64,000 bases of DNA from Plantago major (GCA_026545765.1 CM048844.1:23816237-23880236); one strand, 5' to 3'; positions 11,565 through 23,149 are shown, counted from the stretch's first letter. Notes: a model not told the origin generated them from the letters alone. Translations and numbers: made by a program.

Positions 11565-12480
11565 CGTTATGGTTTTTAGCTTTTGTTGCATGTTTCTACT
11601 ATGTTATAGTTTTAAAAGACATTGTTATAGTTTTAAGATGCATTGTTATAGTTTTACGCATCAATGTTATTGTATTTAGCTTGTGTTACATGTTTCTGCT
11701 TGTTATAGTTTTAAGATGCATTATTATAGTTTTACGCATCAATTTTATTGTATTTAGCTTGTATTGTATGTTTCTGATCGTCATAGTTTTAAGAGACACT
11801 GTTATAGTTTTAAACATCAATGTTACTGTGTTTAGCTTGTGTGGCATGTTTCTGTTTGTTACAGTTTTAAAAGTCATGTTATAGTTGTAAGTGGCACTGT
11901 TATGATTTTACACATCAATGTTACTGTTTTTAGTTTGTGTTGCATGTTTTCGCTTTTTTATAATTTTAAGAGGCACTGTCATAGTTTTAAACATCAATAT
12001 TACTGTTTTTTACTTGTGTTGCATGTTTCTGGTTTGTTATAATTTTAAGAGGCATTGTTATAGTTTTAAAAGATATTATTATAGTTTTAACAGTCACTGT
12101 TGTGGATTTAAGTATCAGTGTTACTGTTTTTAGCTTGTGTTGCACGTTCATGCTTTGTTATAGTTTTAAGTGGCATTGCTATAGTTTTAAGACTCATTGT
12201 TATTGCTTTAAGCATCATTGTTACTGTCTTTAGTTTGTGTTGCATGTTTCTGCTTTGATATAGTTTTAAGAGACATTGTTATAATTTTAAGAGCCACTGT
12301 TATTTTATTTATTTATTTATTTATTTATTTTTGTTGAGAAACAAACATTTCATTCACAGGAAGCAAATGGTAGTCACTGTTATGGTTTTAAGCATCAATG
12401 CTACTGTTTTTAGCTTGTGTTGCATGTTCCTGCTTTGTTGTTATTTTCAGCACGAATGTGATAGTTTTATTGGGTGTTGT
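11565..12480 (+). repeat. Degenerate minisatellite, motif GTTATAGTTTTAAG
   Basis: Roughly nine higher-order units of about 80-120 bp, each made of sub-units around GTTATAGTTTTAAG and closed by a segment like TTTAGCTTGTGTTGCATGTT. Units differ by substitutions and small indels, so the array is old. It is strongly T/G-biased on the plus strand. Frames across it (for example at 11681 and 11918) are repeat translations and are not genes. Confidence 0.85.
12304..12374 (-). mobile_element. Very short 5'-truncated LINE insertion (71 bp)
   Basis: A TTTA-repeat tail at 12304-12331 adjoins AGAAACAAACATTTCATTC, which resembles the 3' end of the LINE at 26201 (CATTTCATT after a T-run). It is bordered by CACTGTTAT at 12295-12303 and again at 12375-12383, a likely 9-bp target duplication, although the host array itself repeats this word. 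It interrupts one minisatellite unit. Confidence 0.55.
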
Positions 12481-12825
12481 TATGTTTTTAACCCCAGTTA
12501 GAGAATGTTTTAAGCAGGTGTTGATGTTGACTTCGAGTTTGATGATATGACTCTCAAGGTGTCACTGAAGTATTGAAGCAACAAGCACTCAATTGAAAAT
12601 ATTGTATCTCAAGCAACAAACCAGTCTCAACTTATTTTGAATCAAGTCCGTGCCAATACAAAAGGCAGGAAGCTGAAGTCCACCAACATGTTTAGTTGGG
12701 AAAAAAAATCCTATTTCGACATTGTAACGACCATTCAAGTAGCTTATTATAAGCATGTTCATTGATGTTTTAATGGCATCCCTGAAACTTTTAGACTTGT
12801 TTAATGATATTTGTGAATGATTTTA

Positions 12826-13060
12826 AATTGTCACTTAAAACTATAACAAACCATCTTAAAAATATCATGTGGCTCCTTAAAACCATCACACCATTTCTTA
12901 AAAAATTAACAAAAGAGGTTAAAACTATAATTGAAACATACAATACCGACGCATTAAAACCATCGCATCATCTCTTAAAACATTAACAAAATACGTTAAA
13001 ACTATAACTGAAACTTTTAATGTTAACAACTTAAAACCATAACATAATCTATTAAAAGCA
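12826..13060 (-). repeat. Inverted copies of the GTTATAGTTTTAAG motif
   Basis: Read on the minus strand this stretch contains GTTATGGTTTTAAG, GTTATAGTTTTAACG, TTTTAAGAGATG and GTTATAGTTTTAAGTGACA. That is the same motif as the array at 11565-12480 but in opposite orientation. Confidence 0.75.
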
Positions 13061-13180
13061 TAACGAAAAATGTGTGTCTCGACGGTTTTTTAAGAAACTC
13101 AGCCGGTCAGACCGCTAAAATCAAAAAACCGTGAAAAACAACAAAAAATCTTGATTTTCCTATCTTTTAGGAAAATATTA

Positions 13181-13822
13181 CCTTTTTCCGAGACTTTGGC
13201 TTAAAAATTATAGTATGACTTAAGAGAAATTTGTATTTAAAATTCGACATGCAAACATGTATGGTACCTTTTAACTGGACCGATTCAGCTTGTCAATGAA
13301 CTATTTTATCATCACGGGACTCACCCCAACCCTATGTTTTAAAATTCGGGTCGGACCGCTAAACCGGTATTGAACGGCCCAAATAGGGCTAAAAACCCGA
13401 GCTTAAGCACGCCCTAAAATCGCAAACTCGCCCAAAATCGGGTTGTAGGTGACCGAACTGGTCACTTTTTTTTTTTTTTTTTGCATCTAAACCCCGTCAC
13501 GTGCGAATTTAGGAAGAAAAGTATTAAATAAAATATATTTAATTTATATAGTCCAAGAATAAAAAATACAGGCACAAATTAAAAAAAAGGCCAGGGCATC
13601 TTTTTTTTCTTCTAGTCGAGTCGTGAGGGTCTGGGGCTTTTTTTTTTTAAATTAAGGGCTGCTTTTTTAAAAAACCCCAAAAAACCTTAAAATCCCTTCC
13701 ATTGAGAGGTACTAGTTAATTGTTATGTATATTTTGAGTTTTCCATTGGGTTTACACTTTATAATGCAAATCAAACATAAAATCCATATTTGTTCTATTT
13801 ATTAGTTATTCATTTTGTTGGT

Positions 13823-13885
<63 letters not shown>

Positions 13886-14377
13886 TGACGTCATACCGGC
13901 TCTATCCGACTCTATACGGGTGAAGTCCGACCCGATTGAACCTGTTTTTCGAGGGTGGCCGGCTCAACCTCCGGTTCCGAGCCCCAACCAACCAAAGGGG
14001 CACTTGGAATTGCCCATATACTTATATACTAGTTCATGTGGATTATAATCACCAAAAATATACTTTCACCACATATCACTTGACTTTTTATCCATATATT
14101 CCAAGTTAAATAAAAAATCAACCTCACCATAGGCAGGGCTGTAAACCACCAACCACTCAGATCGTCCACGAACTCCTGCTCGGAATAAACTACCCCCTCT
14201 TATCTAAATGAAAAATCACTCCCTTCTTTTAGAACAAATTCTCATTAGCACAATTTTTTTAAGGAGAATGAAGAAAAATGGTTTTTTCCATGTAAATTGG
14301 ATTGATAAACTTATTTGTAAGCGATAAAAGATAGCGTGAGCATATATAGTTGATGGTTGTAAAAAATGTCATTCTTA
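13181..14377. repeat. Repeat-rich spacer with an AT microsatellite
   Basis: Contains a T18 run near 13464, a long AT dinucleotide microsatellite at about 13830-13880, and two GC-rich blocks with words such as GGGTCGGACCG, AAACCGG and GGCCGGCTCAACC (13345-13460 and 13885-14000). These blocks are typical of degenerate dispersed DNA repeats in plants. No gene is seen. Confidence 0.45.
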
Positions 14378-14887
14378 GACCACTGGACGACCCCAAAATT
14401 CGGCCTTAACAAGGCCGAATTTTGGGGTCGGTCGTCCCGACCATTGGGCTGGGCCCCAGCCCAACGGACCGGACGACCGGGTGGACCCCACCCCTTTTTT
14501 ATTTTTATTTATTTTTTTTATTTTTTAAAATTAATTTATAAAGTAATATTAAATTAAAAATATTCCAACGGCTATATTTTTTCGAGATCTATAAATACAA
14601 CTCATTTCGAGATCTATAAATTTCTCATTTTTTTTCCTTCTGATTTCAATCTCAATAAATTATAAAACGAGTTTTAAGAATCCAATTTGAGTAATTTCAA
14701 CTTCTAAACACTCTTATAATATGTGAAGCAAGCTAAAAAAAATATAAAAAAAATACGAAAAAAATAATTAAAAAACACTATTCACGGTCGTCCGACCTGA
14801 CGGACGATTTTTTTTCTGCAGTCGTTAAATCATACCACGCATCAAGAATTATTCACTTGCCGTCGCGACGACCTATTGGGAGTGGTC
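14378..14887. mobile_element. PIF/Harbinger-type MITE with stacked hairpins
   Basis: Terminal repeats GACCACT ... AGTGGTC are flanked by TTA at 14375-14377 and 14888-14890, the 3-bp duplication typical of PIF/Harbinger. Near the left end are a perfect 19-bp-arm hairpin (14389-14407 with 14411-14429, loop AAC, arm start GACCCCAAAATTCGG) and a second hairpin TTGGGCTGGG/CCCAGCCCAA (14444-14464). The rest is AT-rich with no transposase. The element is 510 bp. Confidence 0.75.
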
Positions 14888-15625
14888 TTAGACTGCTTGG
14901 ATATATTTGAAAAAATGAAGGTGTATTAATCGGAAATTTATTTTATATTATCCTTATTTGTTCTAAGCATTTCTCCTCCAATTCGATTTAATGATTGGTG
15001 AAATTGGGCAAAATTGAATAGGAGAAGATATAAGAAATTCATTTGTAAGGAGAAAAATGACGTGAGCAAGTAATGATGAACTGTGGGTTAATAGGGTGGT
15101 GGGGTCCATGCAAGGTGGTGCATGGACATGATCATCAGCTCAGTGGTCAGGTACTATTGGCGCCCATGCCACCACAACACCCCAAATCCCACGTACCACA
15201 CATTTTTCTCTATTTTTCAACTTCAGTCAAAATTCATATACCTAAGTTTTATAGTTACCATTACAGTAAAAATGGAAAAGAATATTTCATAATAAAAATT
15301 TAAAGTAATTTTCTTTTGAAAAGTTCTGACTACCAGTATTAATGAATCATAAACTTGATGAGGAAAATAAAAGTTACGCAATTGAGCAATCAGATTATAT
15401 GATTTCACTACACCAACCATGTGAATATTGATATATTCCTCATTACAATAAGTTATTGTTTTATTTAGCCAACATTGCAAAAATTATACAAGAATTTAAG
15501 GGAGATATGTTTTATTCAAAATGTTTTCAATTTGAAAACGTCACATGTTATTCTAAAAAAAATAAATTAAATGACATGTCTTGGGTTTACTGAGAAGGTA
15601 CATGCACACCATTTATAAAAATATA
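14888..15625. other. Gene-free spacer
   Basis: AT-rich with no recognised gene or terminal-repeat element. Short frames at 15073 (+) and 15223 (-) show no family features. Confidence 0.4.
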
Positions 15626-15890
15626 CTTCCTCCGTCCTGAGATAACTTCTCATTTACTTCCGGGTGGAGAAAATAAGGTATGTATATTACTTTTAGATAA
15701 CATAGGTACTAGTTGGACCTTGATCAAATTGATTTTCAAAATTGAAAGTTGGATAAAATAATGTTAGTTGGTTTATTTTTTAGTATATTTAATGTTAAAG
15801 TTGGATGAATGATTGTCGAAATAAGACATAAGAAGTTTTGTTTGGGACACCAAAATGACAAAATGGGAAGTTATTTTTCAGACGGGAAAG
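15626..15890. mobile_element. Stowaway MITE
   Basis: The left end CTTCCTCCGTCCTGAGATAA pairs with the right end, which read in reverse is CTTTCCCGTCTGAAAAATAA. Inside both ends comes AACTTCTCATTT or AACTTCCCATTT. TA flanks both sides (15624-15625 and 15891-15892). The 265-bp body is AT-rich and non-coding. Confidence 0.75.
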
Positions 15891-17248
15891 TACTATAAAT
15901 TTTAAGATGCAAATCACCATCATATGGGACTATCCATCTATTGGAGGGTGAGCTTTGGACCTGTACGGTTACTCATAGATTATTCTCCCACTGATAAATT
16001 GGGTCAATAGACCAACACATGTTCTTTCCATGTCCGTTGTATCTCCCTTCATGTCTTCTCTCATGCGTGCACCAAAATACTTCCCTCCACCCATTTAGGA
16101 TTGCTTCCCGATTAAACATAATTAACTCTATAGCTCTTAGGATGGATTGGTGCAAGCAGCTCCCGCAATTCATTTAAACGAAATGAAAGTTTAGGGTGTT
16201 ACATTCACCTTCACTTAAACTATGCTACGTTCCAGTTGTGTATTGTTCGGGCCAACTAACCGCACCCTTTGTAGGTGGGGGTTGACTTAGATGATGACAT
16301 TTATAACACCCCGTCCTTTTGTGGGTCGAGATCTGATTCATGAAAATGATGGAATGCTAATGAAGAAACTAATTGTGCAAGGCTCCAAGACGTTGAAACA
16401 ATCAGGGACCTACCCTGTCTAGGCATGTCACTGTACATGCACAGAATAAATACATTTTGTCTTCAATTAATTTTGTTGTGTTATTGTTCTTAAAATTACA
16501 GACCCAATCCCTCGCCAAATTATAGCGTGCAAAACAACTTTTCTTTTAATTGTAATGCAAATTGTTTATAACCTATTTTTTTTGTGTTTTCTCTTAATTA
16601 ATCTCAATTTTATTTTCACTTTTTCTCTTTCTTTCTTATTCCCTAGTTGATGAGGTCGTTGTTTGTCGACATATGGGTGCGAGCATCATCTTTTAGATGT
16701 CAAATATTGGAGTTTATAAGCAAATAATGAAACTTTTAACATATTTAACCAAAAAAAAAAAAAAGAAAAAATGGTTTAAGTTAAATCATTGTTTTCTTCA
16801 TTGATGTTTTAACAAAAAAAAATGTCATTTTTAATTAAATACGAGATGCTTTGGAGTGCCAAGTAGTAACATTTTAAAAAACTTCATGAGAGGGACTTCA
16901 CAATTTTGTAATCACCACTTGAACCCTAACAACTAGTTTTCACACGTCAGCCCTGAGATCATAATCGCCCGGACCGCGGTGAGGGTTCCTAACTTGTTAA
17001 GAAAATAAGTTAATTTTTAATACGAAGCCCTTAAAGCTATTTAATTTTATAAAAGCGAGCAACTAACTTTTATATAATTACAAACAAGTCCAAAAGTACT
17101 TTTAAGTTTCTCAAATTCACCAATACTCATCAATAGCTAGCCATCACCGTTATTTAAGGAGAAGATTTGCTCCTGGTATGATTAAAAAAGTTACCAACTC
17201 TTGATTCCTATCTCATTGAAAATTAAGATAAAACCGGCATAGTAAAAC

Positions 17249-17295
<47 letters not shown>

Positions 17296-17529
17296 TAATG
17301 GCAACAGTAAACAAAACTTAAACAATTAATATGTTCAAAATCCAGCAAATGTAGTTTTTCCTTTGGCATGATAGATCAAGTACTAGTAGCAGCACTATTA
17401 TCTATAAACCTCATGTTCTCCTTTTAATAATAATTAATAATTAAAAACAATTAAAGTTTGTAATAATAATATTCATAAGATTATACTTATAAGAACACAC
17501 CACCAGTCAACACCAAAAAGAAACAAACC
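15891..17529. other. Spacer downstream of AS2
   Basis: Presumed AS2 3' UTR near 17400-17529, an ATA/TAA microsatellite at about 17250-17294, and otherwise AT-rich sequence. Around 16190-16330 are words such as GGGTGTTACATTC and TAACACCCCG that recall degraded LTR ends, but no complete element could be drawn. Confidence 0.35.
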
Positions 17530-18138
17530 CTAAGACGGCTCCACCGGCGTACGCCTCCCATCTGCGGCCGCTCCGGCTGCCTTAGCCTGCTGGAACCCAC
17601 TCAACGGCCCGATTCCTCCCGTCGAACCGTTCATCCCGAGAAGGGCAGAAGCGTCATTATACCCACTGCTACTCCCAACCTCAAAATGATCCCGAATGTA
17701 ACTCTGGTGGTGGTGGAGGAAGTGGTGGTGGTGGTCTCGACCGACGGCCCCACCTAACAGGTTGATCCCCTGGTGGTGGGCCGCAATAATGCCGAGGCTC
17801 TGGTACTTTGAAAGCTCGGATTTAGCACAGCTCAAGTCCAACTGGAGCTGGCGAAGCTGATGTTGCAGGAGAGAGATGACGCCTACGCACCCGTAGACCG
17901 GGTCGCGTAGCCTCATGTCTGCCTCGTAGGCAAGGGAGTTGACTGCGTCTTCACGCTGGTGGGGCTGCAGCTCGTTGAGAAGCTTGGTGACGTTGCTGGC
18001 ACCGAAGACCTTGTGCACATTCGCGAACTTCTGGGGCTGGTCTGGAGGGAAGTAGGGCGCGAATACGCACTCTGGTTGGCATTTGCGACGGAGGAACTTG
18101 CACGCCGCACATGGTGAGTTGGATGATGAAGAAGACAT
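17530..18138 (-). CDS. AS2: LOB-domain transcription factor ASYMMETRIC LEAVES2
   Basis: A single coding exon of 202 residues. The LOB domain starts with the zinc-finger-like C block CAACKFLRRKCQPEC (C10, C13, C20, C24), continues with the GAS block (FGASNV at 45-50), the DPVYGCVG signature and a leucine-zipper-like segment at about 84-109. The run KSELSKYQSLGI and the C-terminal GRRTPVEPS resemble AS2 more than other LBD proteins (Arabidopsis AS2 is 199 residues). A His-rich stretch follows at about 133-142. Known role: a nuclear factor that acts with the MYB protein AS1 to repress class-I KNOX genes and abaxial genes in leaf primordia. A predicted intron lies in the 5' UTR (19278-18167). High confidence from near-complete domain agreement. 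Confidence 0.96.
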   Translation of the reverse strand: MSSSSSNSPCAACKFLRRKCQPECVFAPYFPPDQPQKFANVHKVFGASNVTKLLNELQPHQREDAVNSLAYEADMRLRDPVYGCVGVISLLQHQLRQLQLDLSCAKSELSKYQSLGIIAAHHQGINLLGGAVGRDHHHHFLHHHQSYIRDHFEVGSSSGYNDASALLGMNGSTGGIGPLSGFQQAKAAGAAADGRRTPVEPS

Positions 18139-18166
18139 TGTTGAGGAATGATTGATTAAAAATTAC

Positions 18167-19278
18167 CTAAGACATCAAAGAAGTATTTGAGAGTTTCGAA
18201 CAAGATGAAAATGTACATTGTACTATATGTAGTTGTATGACTTTTTTGTAGTCAAAAGTAGGTTACAAGCCAAAATTGTGGCTTGGAAACTATGTGCTAC
18301 TTAGAGACTCAATGAAGTTGCTTCTTTTTTTTCATTATGAGAGAAAGGCCTAAATGAAGAAACCAACTGGAGAACCTCAAGATAAATAGATTTTAATATT
18401 TAAAAAAAAAAACAAAAAATGAAATAGAGTCGGAATTATAAATTCCTGTGACAAATTGGTTTTCCTGGTCACATAAGCGACCAGTTCAATAACTTAAACG
18501 CCAATTAAACAAGTTTTACAGCTTGTTAAGTGTAAAAATGGTTTTATAAGATATTAACTCAGTTTCGAATACATTCTGCAAACTGTTGTATACAATTTCT
18601 TTGACATCCTAAATAATTTACAAGGCAAAATTCTGACTGGAAAAAACTAAACCAAATTACTTATTTTCATCACATCAGAACAAAGGGCTAATTCAGTGGA
18701 GAAACCAAATTTCTTGAGAAACTTAAAGATATCTAGATTTAAATAATCTTTTCAAAATAAGAGATATAGAGATCTGAATACATTGTACAGTACATATTGT
18801 TGTACATCTTTTTTGTTTTAAATCAGGAGTAGTTTACAAGACAAATTGTGACTAGAAAAATAATGAGACTCAATGAAGTTACTTCTTCCATTCTTAGGCA
18901 AAAGGCCTTATTGAGTGAAGAAACCAAAAATCTTGAAAACCCAAATACATTTAAATTGAGTAGAATTAGACAACAAAATTAGTTAAAGATGTTTTATGAA
19001 TCCCAGTATGGTTTGGTGATCATGGGGTCCAAAGAAATTGAATGAAATCTGCAGGCCATCATTAAAAACAGCCAATTGAGACATGAAATTGGGCAAGCAA
19101 ATCATTGACATCTTTAAAGAAACAAAAACCCACATTAAAAATAAAAAACAGAAGAACAAAATTGTAAGAGATTGTCATAAACTCATAATAATAAACAACA
19201 TCCTAAAAAGAATATAATCTCATGACCAAATCTGTAGAATGAATGTTTGATGAATGTTTATAAATATATACTACATAC
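18167..19278 (-). other. AS2: Predicted 5'-UTR intron of AS2
   Basis: On the minus strand the word AAACAGCAG followed by GTATGTAGT gives a strong donor at 19278-19277. TTTGATGTCTTAG gives an acceptor at 18168-18167, 28 bases before the ATG. This would be a 1112-bp leader intron. As I recall, Arabidopsis AS2 also has an intron ahead of a single coding exon. The splice is inferred and needs transcript data. Confidence 0.55.
18191..18975. repeat. Diverged triplicated repeat inside the predicted AS2 leader intron
   Basis: Three related units of about 200-230 bp lie at about 18191-18420, 18560-18776 and 18777-18975. Shared landmarks in order are a TACATTGTAC-like start, a T-rich patch, GTTTACAAG/GGTTACAAG, GACTCAATGAAGTTACTTCTT (absent or decayed in the middle unit), AAAGGCCT/AAAGGGCT, GAAACCAA and a CTTGAGAA/CTTGAAAA word. 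The motif TTTTACAGCTTGTTAAG at 18512-18528 recurs as TTTTACAACTTGTTAAG near 20044, so a fainter copy may lie upstream too. Confidence 0.65.
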
Positions 19279-22200
19279 CTGCTGTTTTGAAGTCCAAGCA
19301 AACAAAAGCTGGCTTAGGTAGGATCTGTGAATCTTGATTAATCTTCAAATATTTCTCCTAAAAGAAAACAAATAAGTTATACACCAGTGATTTTCTTTCT
19401 ATTTTTTTCCCCTGGCAGGCATAAAGGCAATAGCATTTAACTTAGTATGATAAGACACTACTAGCTCTGTAGTAATTGTAGTAGCTAGCTTCTATGATGA
19501 TATACTACTATACACACATGGAAAAATGTTGAAAATGATTGGAAAAATCTGGAATTTGGGCTCTCAATACTCAAATTTGGGAAGACAATCTATGAGAAAT
19601 GTAAAAGAAAAACCATGCTTTGTTCATGTCACTCCTCTCAAGAGGTATAAGAAGAAGAAGATGAGGAGAAAGAAGTGTGTATAAATGCAATTAATTACTA
19701 GGTAGCTTTGATCATGAGTACTATTTGTAGGGTTTAGTAAAATTGAAAAAATTGAGGAATTAGTGAGATTTTGGAATTGGATCCCGTGAAAGTGAGAGTT
19801 TGTACTCCAATAATGACAAACTATAATAATACTATATGTTACTGAAATCAATGCTAACAAGTCTTTTAAGCAGATCTTGCTTAAAACTCATTCATTCCCA
19901 CATGTAGCTGCCTATCAGCTTCTATTTACAAACTCTATACGATATTTCATTTTATTACATCTACCTTCTAGTGTAAAACCGATCTTTCCTTGGTCATATA
20001 ACCAACCATCATGCTCACTTGAACGCTAATCGAATCAAATCGGTTTTACAACTTGTTAAGCAGTGATTCAATAAGATACTTACTCTTATTTTATTAAATT
20101 AATCTTACTCATTACGACTTTACTTGTATACAAGATGAGGCTTTCAAGAAACCAACTTGTTTCTCCTCTCCTCTCTCTTCTCTTACGTAAATTATAATTT
20201 TCAAAAAGAAATTGCAAAGAAACCCTTTTTGTAATGTAAATAAATGTGATGGCAAAAGAGAAGGTAGGTTGTGAGAATAAAAGTAGTTAAAAAGGGGGAC
20301 TGTAATTCTTCTCTTTCTTTTTGGTGTGATTGATTGATGTTGGTGTTGAATAAAAAGTGAAAGGTGGTACCTTGGTAAGAGCGGTCAAATATAATTTATT
20401 CTCTACAGTTTCCTCTTTGGCTCGTGTGCAGTTGACAAACAGATCAAACCAAGTTATTTTGGATCCAAATGCACCTTTTTCACAGCCCTTTTTCTATTTT
20501 CCTCTCCACAAAATAAATAAATTATCAAAAGAACCCTTTTTTTTATGGAGACAAAAGGAATTACTGGTATGATTCAGATGGATGGCTGTGTTTGTACAGT
20601 ACCAAAACTCTCCCTTTTGTCTGCCAAATCAAATCATACATAAGATATCATATAAGAAAATGAAAAATGTAATCTTTTTTGTTTTTGTTAAGGGGGTTAA
20701 AAGAAAAGTTAAAAGGGACTTTCAAGAATTAGAAAAGGGAAAGAGGGTGAAAGATGAAAAAAATAGTAAAATAAAGAATGGAGGTAGCTAGGTAAGCATA
20801 TAAAGATTGTTAATTTGTCTGTGCGCAAGAAAAGGAAGGTGGAAGAGACCCTTGTTATCTCATGATTTTAGAGAGAACCAAAAAAGATCAGATTTTTTTT
20901 AGATAGATATAGAAGATAGAGACAGACAGTGTACATGTATGTGTGTGTGTCAAAAAACCCCCATGACCAGAGCCACTGGAAACGGGGAGAAAATATTGAA
21001 AAAAAGAACACCAAATAATTCAATTTATACAGATAAAGATGATGATGATGACGATGATGATGAACAAGTAAACATTTAAAAGAAAGAAAGAAAGAAAGAA
21101 AACGAAAGATGATGATTGATTTACACTCACAGACTCACAGTAGATCAGTGTCTTGTTGTATGTATCTTTGTTGTTTCTTCTGCACCTGTTGTTCTTCTTC
21201 TTGTTTCTGTGGAATTAATTAACAAATAATTAAAAAAAACAACAAACAAAAATGCAGAGAATTATTGTTTGTAGGGTAGATTTGAAGAAGAAGTGGGGTA
21301 CAAGTATAATGAAGAAGAGGGAGGAGCTAGAGGAGTATATATATATATGTATATTTATAATCTTACACAGTATCAGAATGGTGCAGAGATTTGAGATTGT
21401 CTAGTGTCTTTCTTGACATGACATTTCCTCTTAAGTAGTCCTAAATTTCACTTTATTGTTGTGTAATGGTAATCTTGGTTGGGATTGGAGTTACTAATGT
21501 TTTGATGGGATGGATCCCTTTTTTTATTTTCTGCATTTTTGAGGTATAATCCCATCCTTGCCTATTTATGGCAATCCATGTGGCCTTCATCATTCCTATC
21601 TACTACTACTAGGGTTCCATTCTATTTAATTCAATTCCTCAGGTTTATTTCTCTAGCTAGCTCTGTGCAAGAACAAAGAGACCCTTTTTTGACTGAGTTT
21701 TCTTTGGACTTTTGGGTCAAGAACAAGATCAACAAGTGTGTGAGAAACTGAGAATGCTAACTTTTGAGTGGTATTTATCCAATGTCAAAGGAATGATGTA
21801 GAAGTGTTCTTCAATGTGAAAGTCATGTTGTGGGTCTAACTCTTTGTATGGTAGAATTACGCGCCATTTTGAATGTTGCGTGGATTATATACTTACGTAT
21901 TGCATGTAAATACAACGAGAGATTAGAGTCGTTGTACTTCATTTAATGTATATCCTTTTGATAAGTACTTTGAGTACTATTTATTCGCGACATATCACGT
22001 GGAAGTCGTTTAGTTTTACATGGAAATACTATTTGCATTGGTATGAGACATATTAAAGACATATGTCATGTGATATATTCAATGATATCTTGTACTTATA
22101 AATGCACATAAGATCGTAAATTGATTCTAGCATAGAAGTACTTAGTTATTAATATGATCAAAGTTGCATTATACTCCCTCCGTCAATCCATTTGACTTCT

Positions 22201-23020
22201 CAAGATCGCAAATCATGTCCGCGGAAAGTTTAGAAAATACTAATATGTGTAAAACATACTCTGCAAAGTCAAATGTAACTTTTCTCAGGTATGAATTAAG
22301 GGGTATGCTACACCACATCCAAAACTATCGTTGATAATTTCTTTCAACTTGTTCATAGTGTCTTTTCCAAGATAAAAGCCGGTATCATATTTTCTTCTTT
22401 TTTTTTTTTAATTTATTGTTATTTCTATTCAAATACCGGTCCAATTAAAAAATAGAAAAAAAACACATTTTACACTCAAGTTACTTTTTTTTATGGTACT
22501 AACCTCATATACACTCAAAGGGGTCAATATTTATTCAAAAGTCCAAGAATTAGCTACCATACTTAAATCGTTAAGTTTTTTGTTGTTCCTATAATATTTC
22601 ATGCAAGATCTAGTTATTAATAAAATCCCAACAAAAAGTATGCACCTAAATATACGTAGATTATGCAATCAAAATTTGGTCATTATAATTCAGTCAAATT
22701 AACTGAGGTATAAATATAATCAATTAATTTCATAACTCTAAGATAGTATTAGAGATCGGGTCAGTAGATCCTATAATATATCATTTCATACTTCCAAATC
22801 ATATTTAAGATCGTGTGAATTATCAGTTTGACGTGTGAACGTGTGAGGTAACTGAGTCAAGTCTGAGTCAACTTATTTTCTCTGTTATTTTCTTTTACTG
22901 GTTATAAATTAATTTTATCTATTAGATTTGGAGATTGAGTATTTCTTTTTGATTCAGAAAAAGGGGAATTTAAATTTATTTGTACGGTCAGACTCGTTGA
23001 ATGTTGAATAGCTTCACTAT
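19279..23020. other. AS2 upstream region, no second gene seen
   Basis: Must hold the AS2 promoter (minus strand) and presumed leader exon just above 19279. Also present are GT/GAT/AAAG microsatellites near 20938-20950, 21038-21062 and 21080-21101, and a TA run near 21336. A lone Stowaway-like left end TACTCCCTCCGTCAATCCA lies at about 22172, with no right end. Remaining short frames have no family features. Confidence 0.4.
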
Positions 23021-23023
23021 TAA

Positions 23024-23136
23024 GGCTCTGTTCTCTTCAACTGCAATTTTCTGAACTAAACTGAATTGTAGTATAAAATATAACTAAGCAGAACTGAACT
23101 GAACTGAATGAGTTCTCAGTTGAAGAGAACAGAGCC
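23024..23136. mobile_element. Tourist-like (PIF/Harbinger) MITE with perfect terminal repeats
   Basis: The 113-bp element starts GGCTCTGTTCTCTTCAACTG and ends in its exact reverse complement. Its interior is rich in GAACTGAACT-type words. TAA occurs immediately on both sides (23021-23023 and 23137-23139), the 3-bp target duplication of PIF/Harbinger. The perfect 20-bp ends suggest recent movement. Confidence 0.85.
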
Positions 23137-23149
23137 TAAATACTACTTA

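Larger units (their letters stand above)
11037..13180 (+). mobile_element. Putative non-autonomous element A with inverted minisatellite arms (Mutator-like?)
   Basis: Both ends contain similar words in inverted orientation: ATAGGAAA then GATTTT and ACCGGACCGGTTG on the left, and on the minus strand from the right ATAGGAAAATC, GATTTT and TGACCGGCTG. Inside, from left to right, are a TATA-like TATATATA at 11115, a CT-rich leader, a possible splice donor at 11282, a degenerate minisatellite (about 11565-12480), a possible acceptor at 12516-12517, a short core, and inverted copies of the minisatellite motif (12826-13060). No transposase frame is present. One core frame contains ILNQVRANTKGRKLKS, faintly like the C-terminal KGR region of FAR1/MULE proteins; this is weak. 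The 9-bp duplication expected of Mutator was not found, so the limits and the class are uncertain. Confidence 0.45.

Noticed and set aside
11681..12133. Several overlapping frames rich in Phe, Val and Cys that resemble membrane proteins
   Set aside because: They are all translations of the GTTATAGTTTTAAG minisatellite.
14389..14429. Perfect hairpin considered as a microRNA precursor
   Set aside because: The stem is perfect, GC-rich and sits at a transposon terminus. No known microRNA sequence matches.
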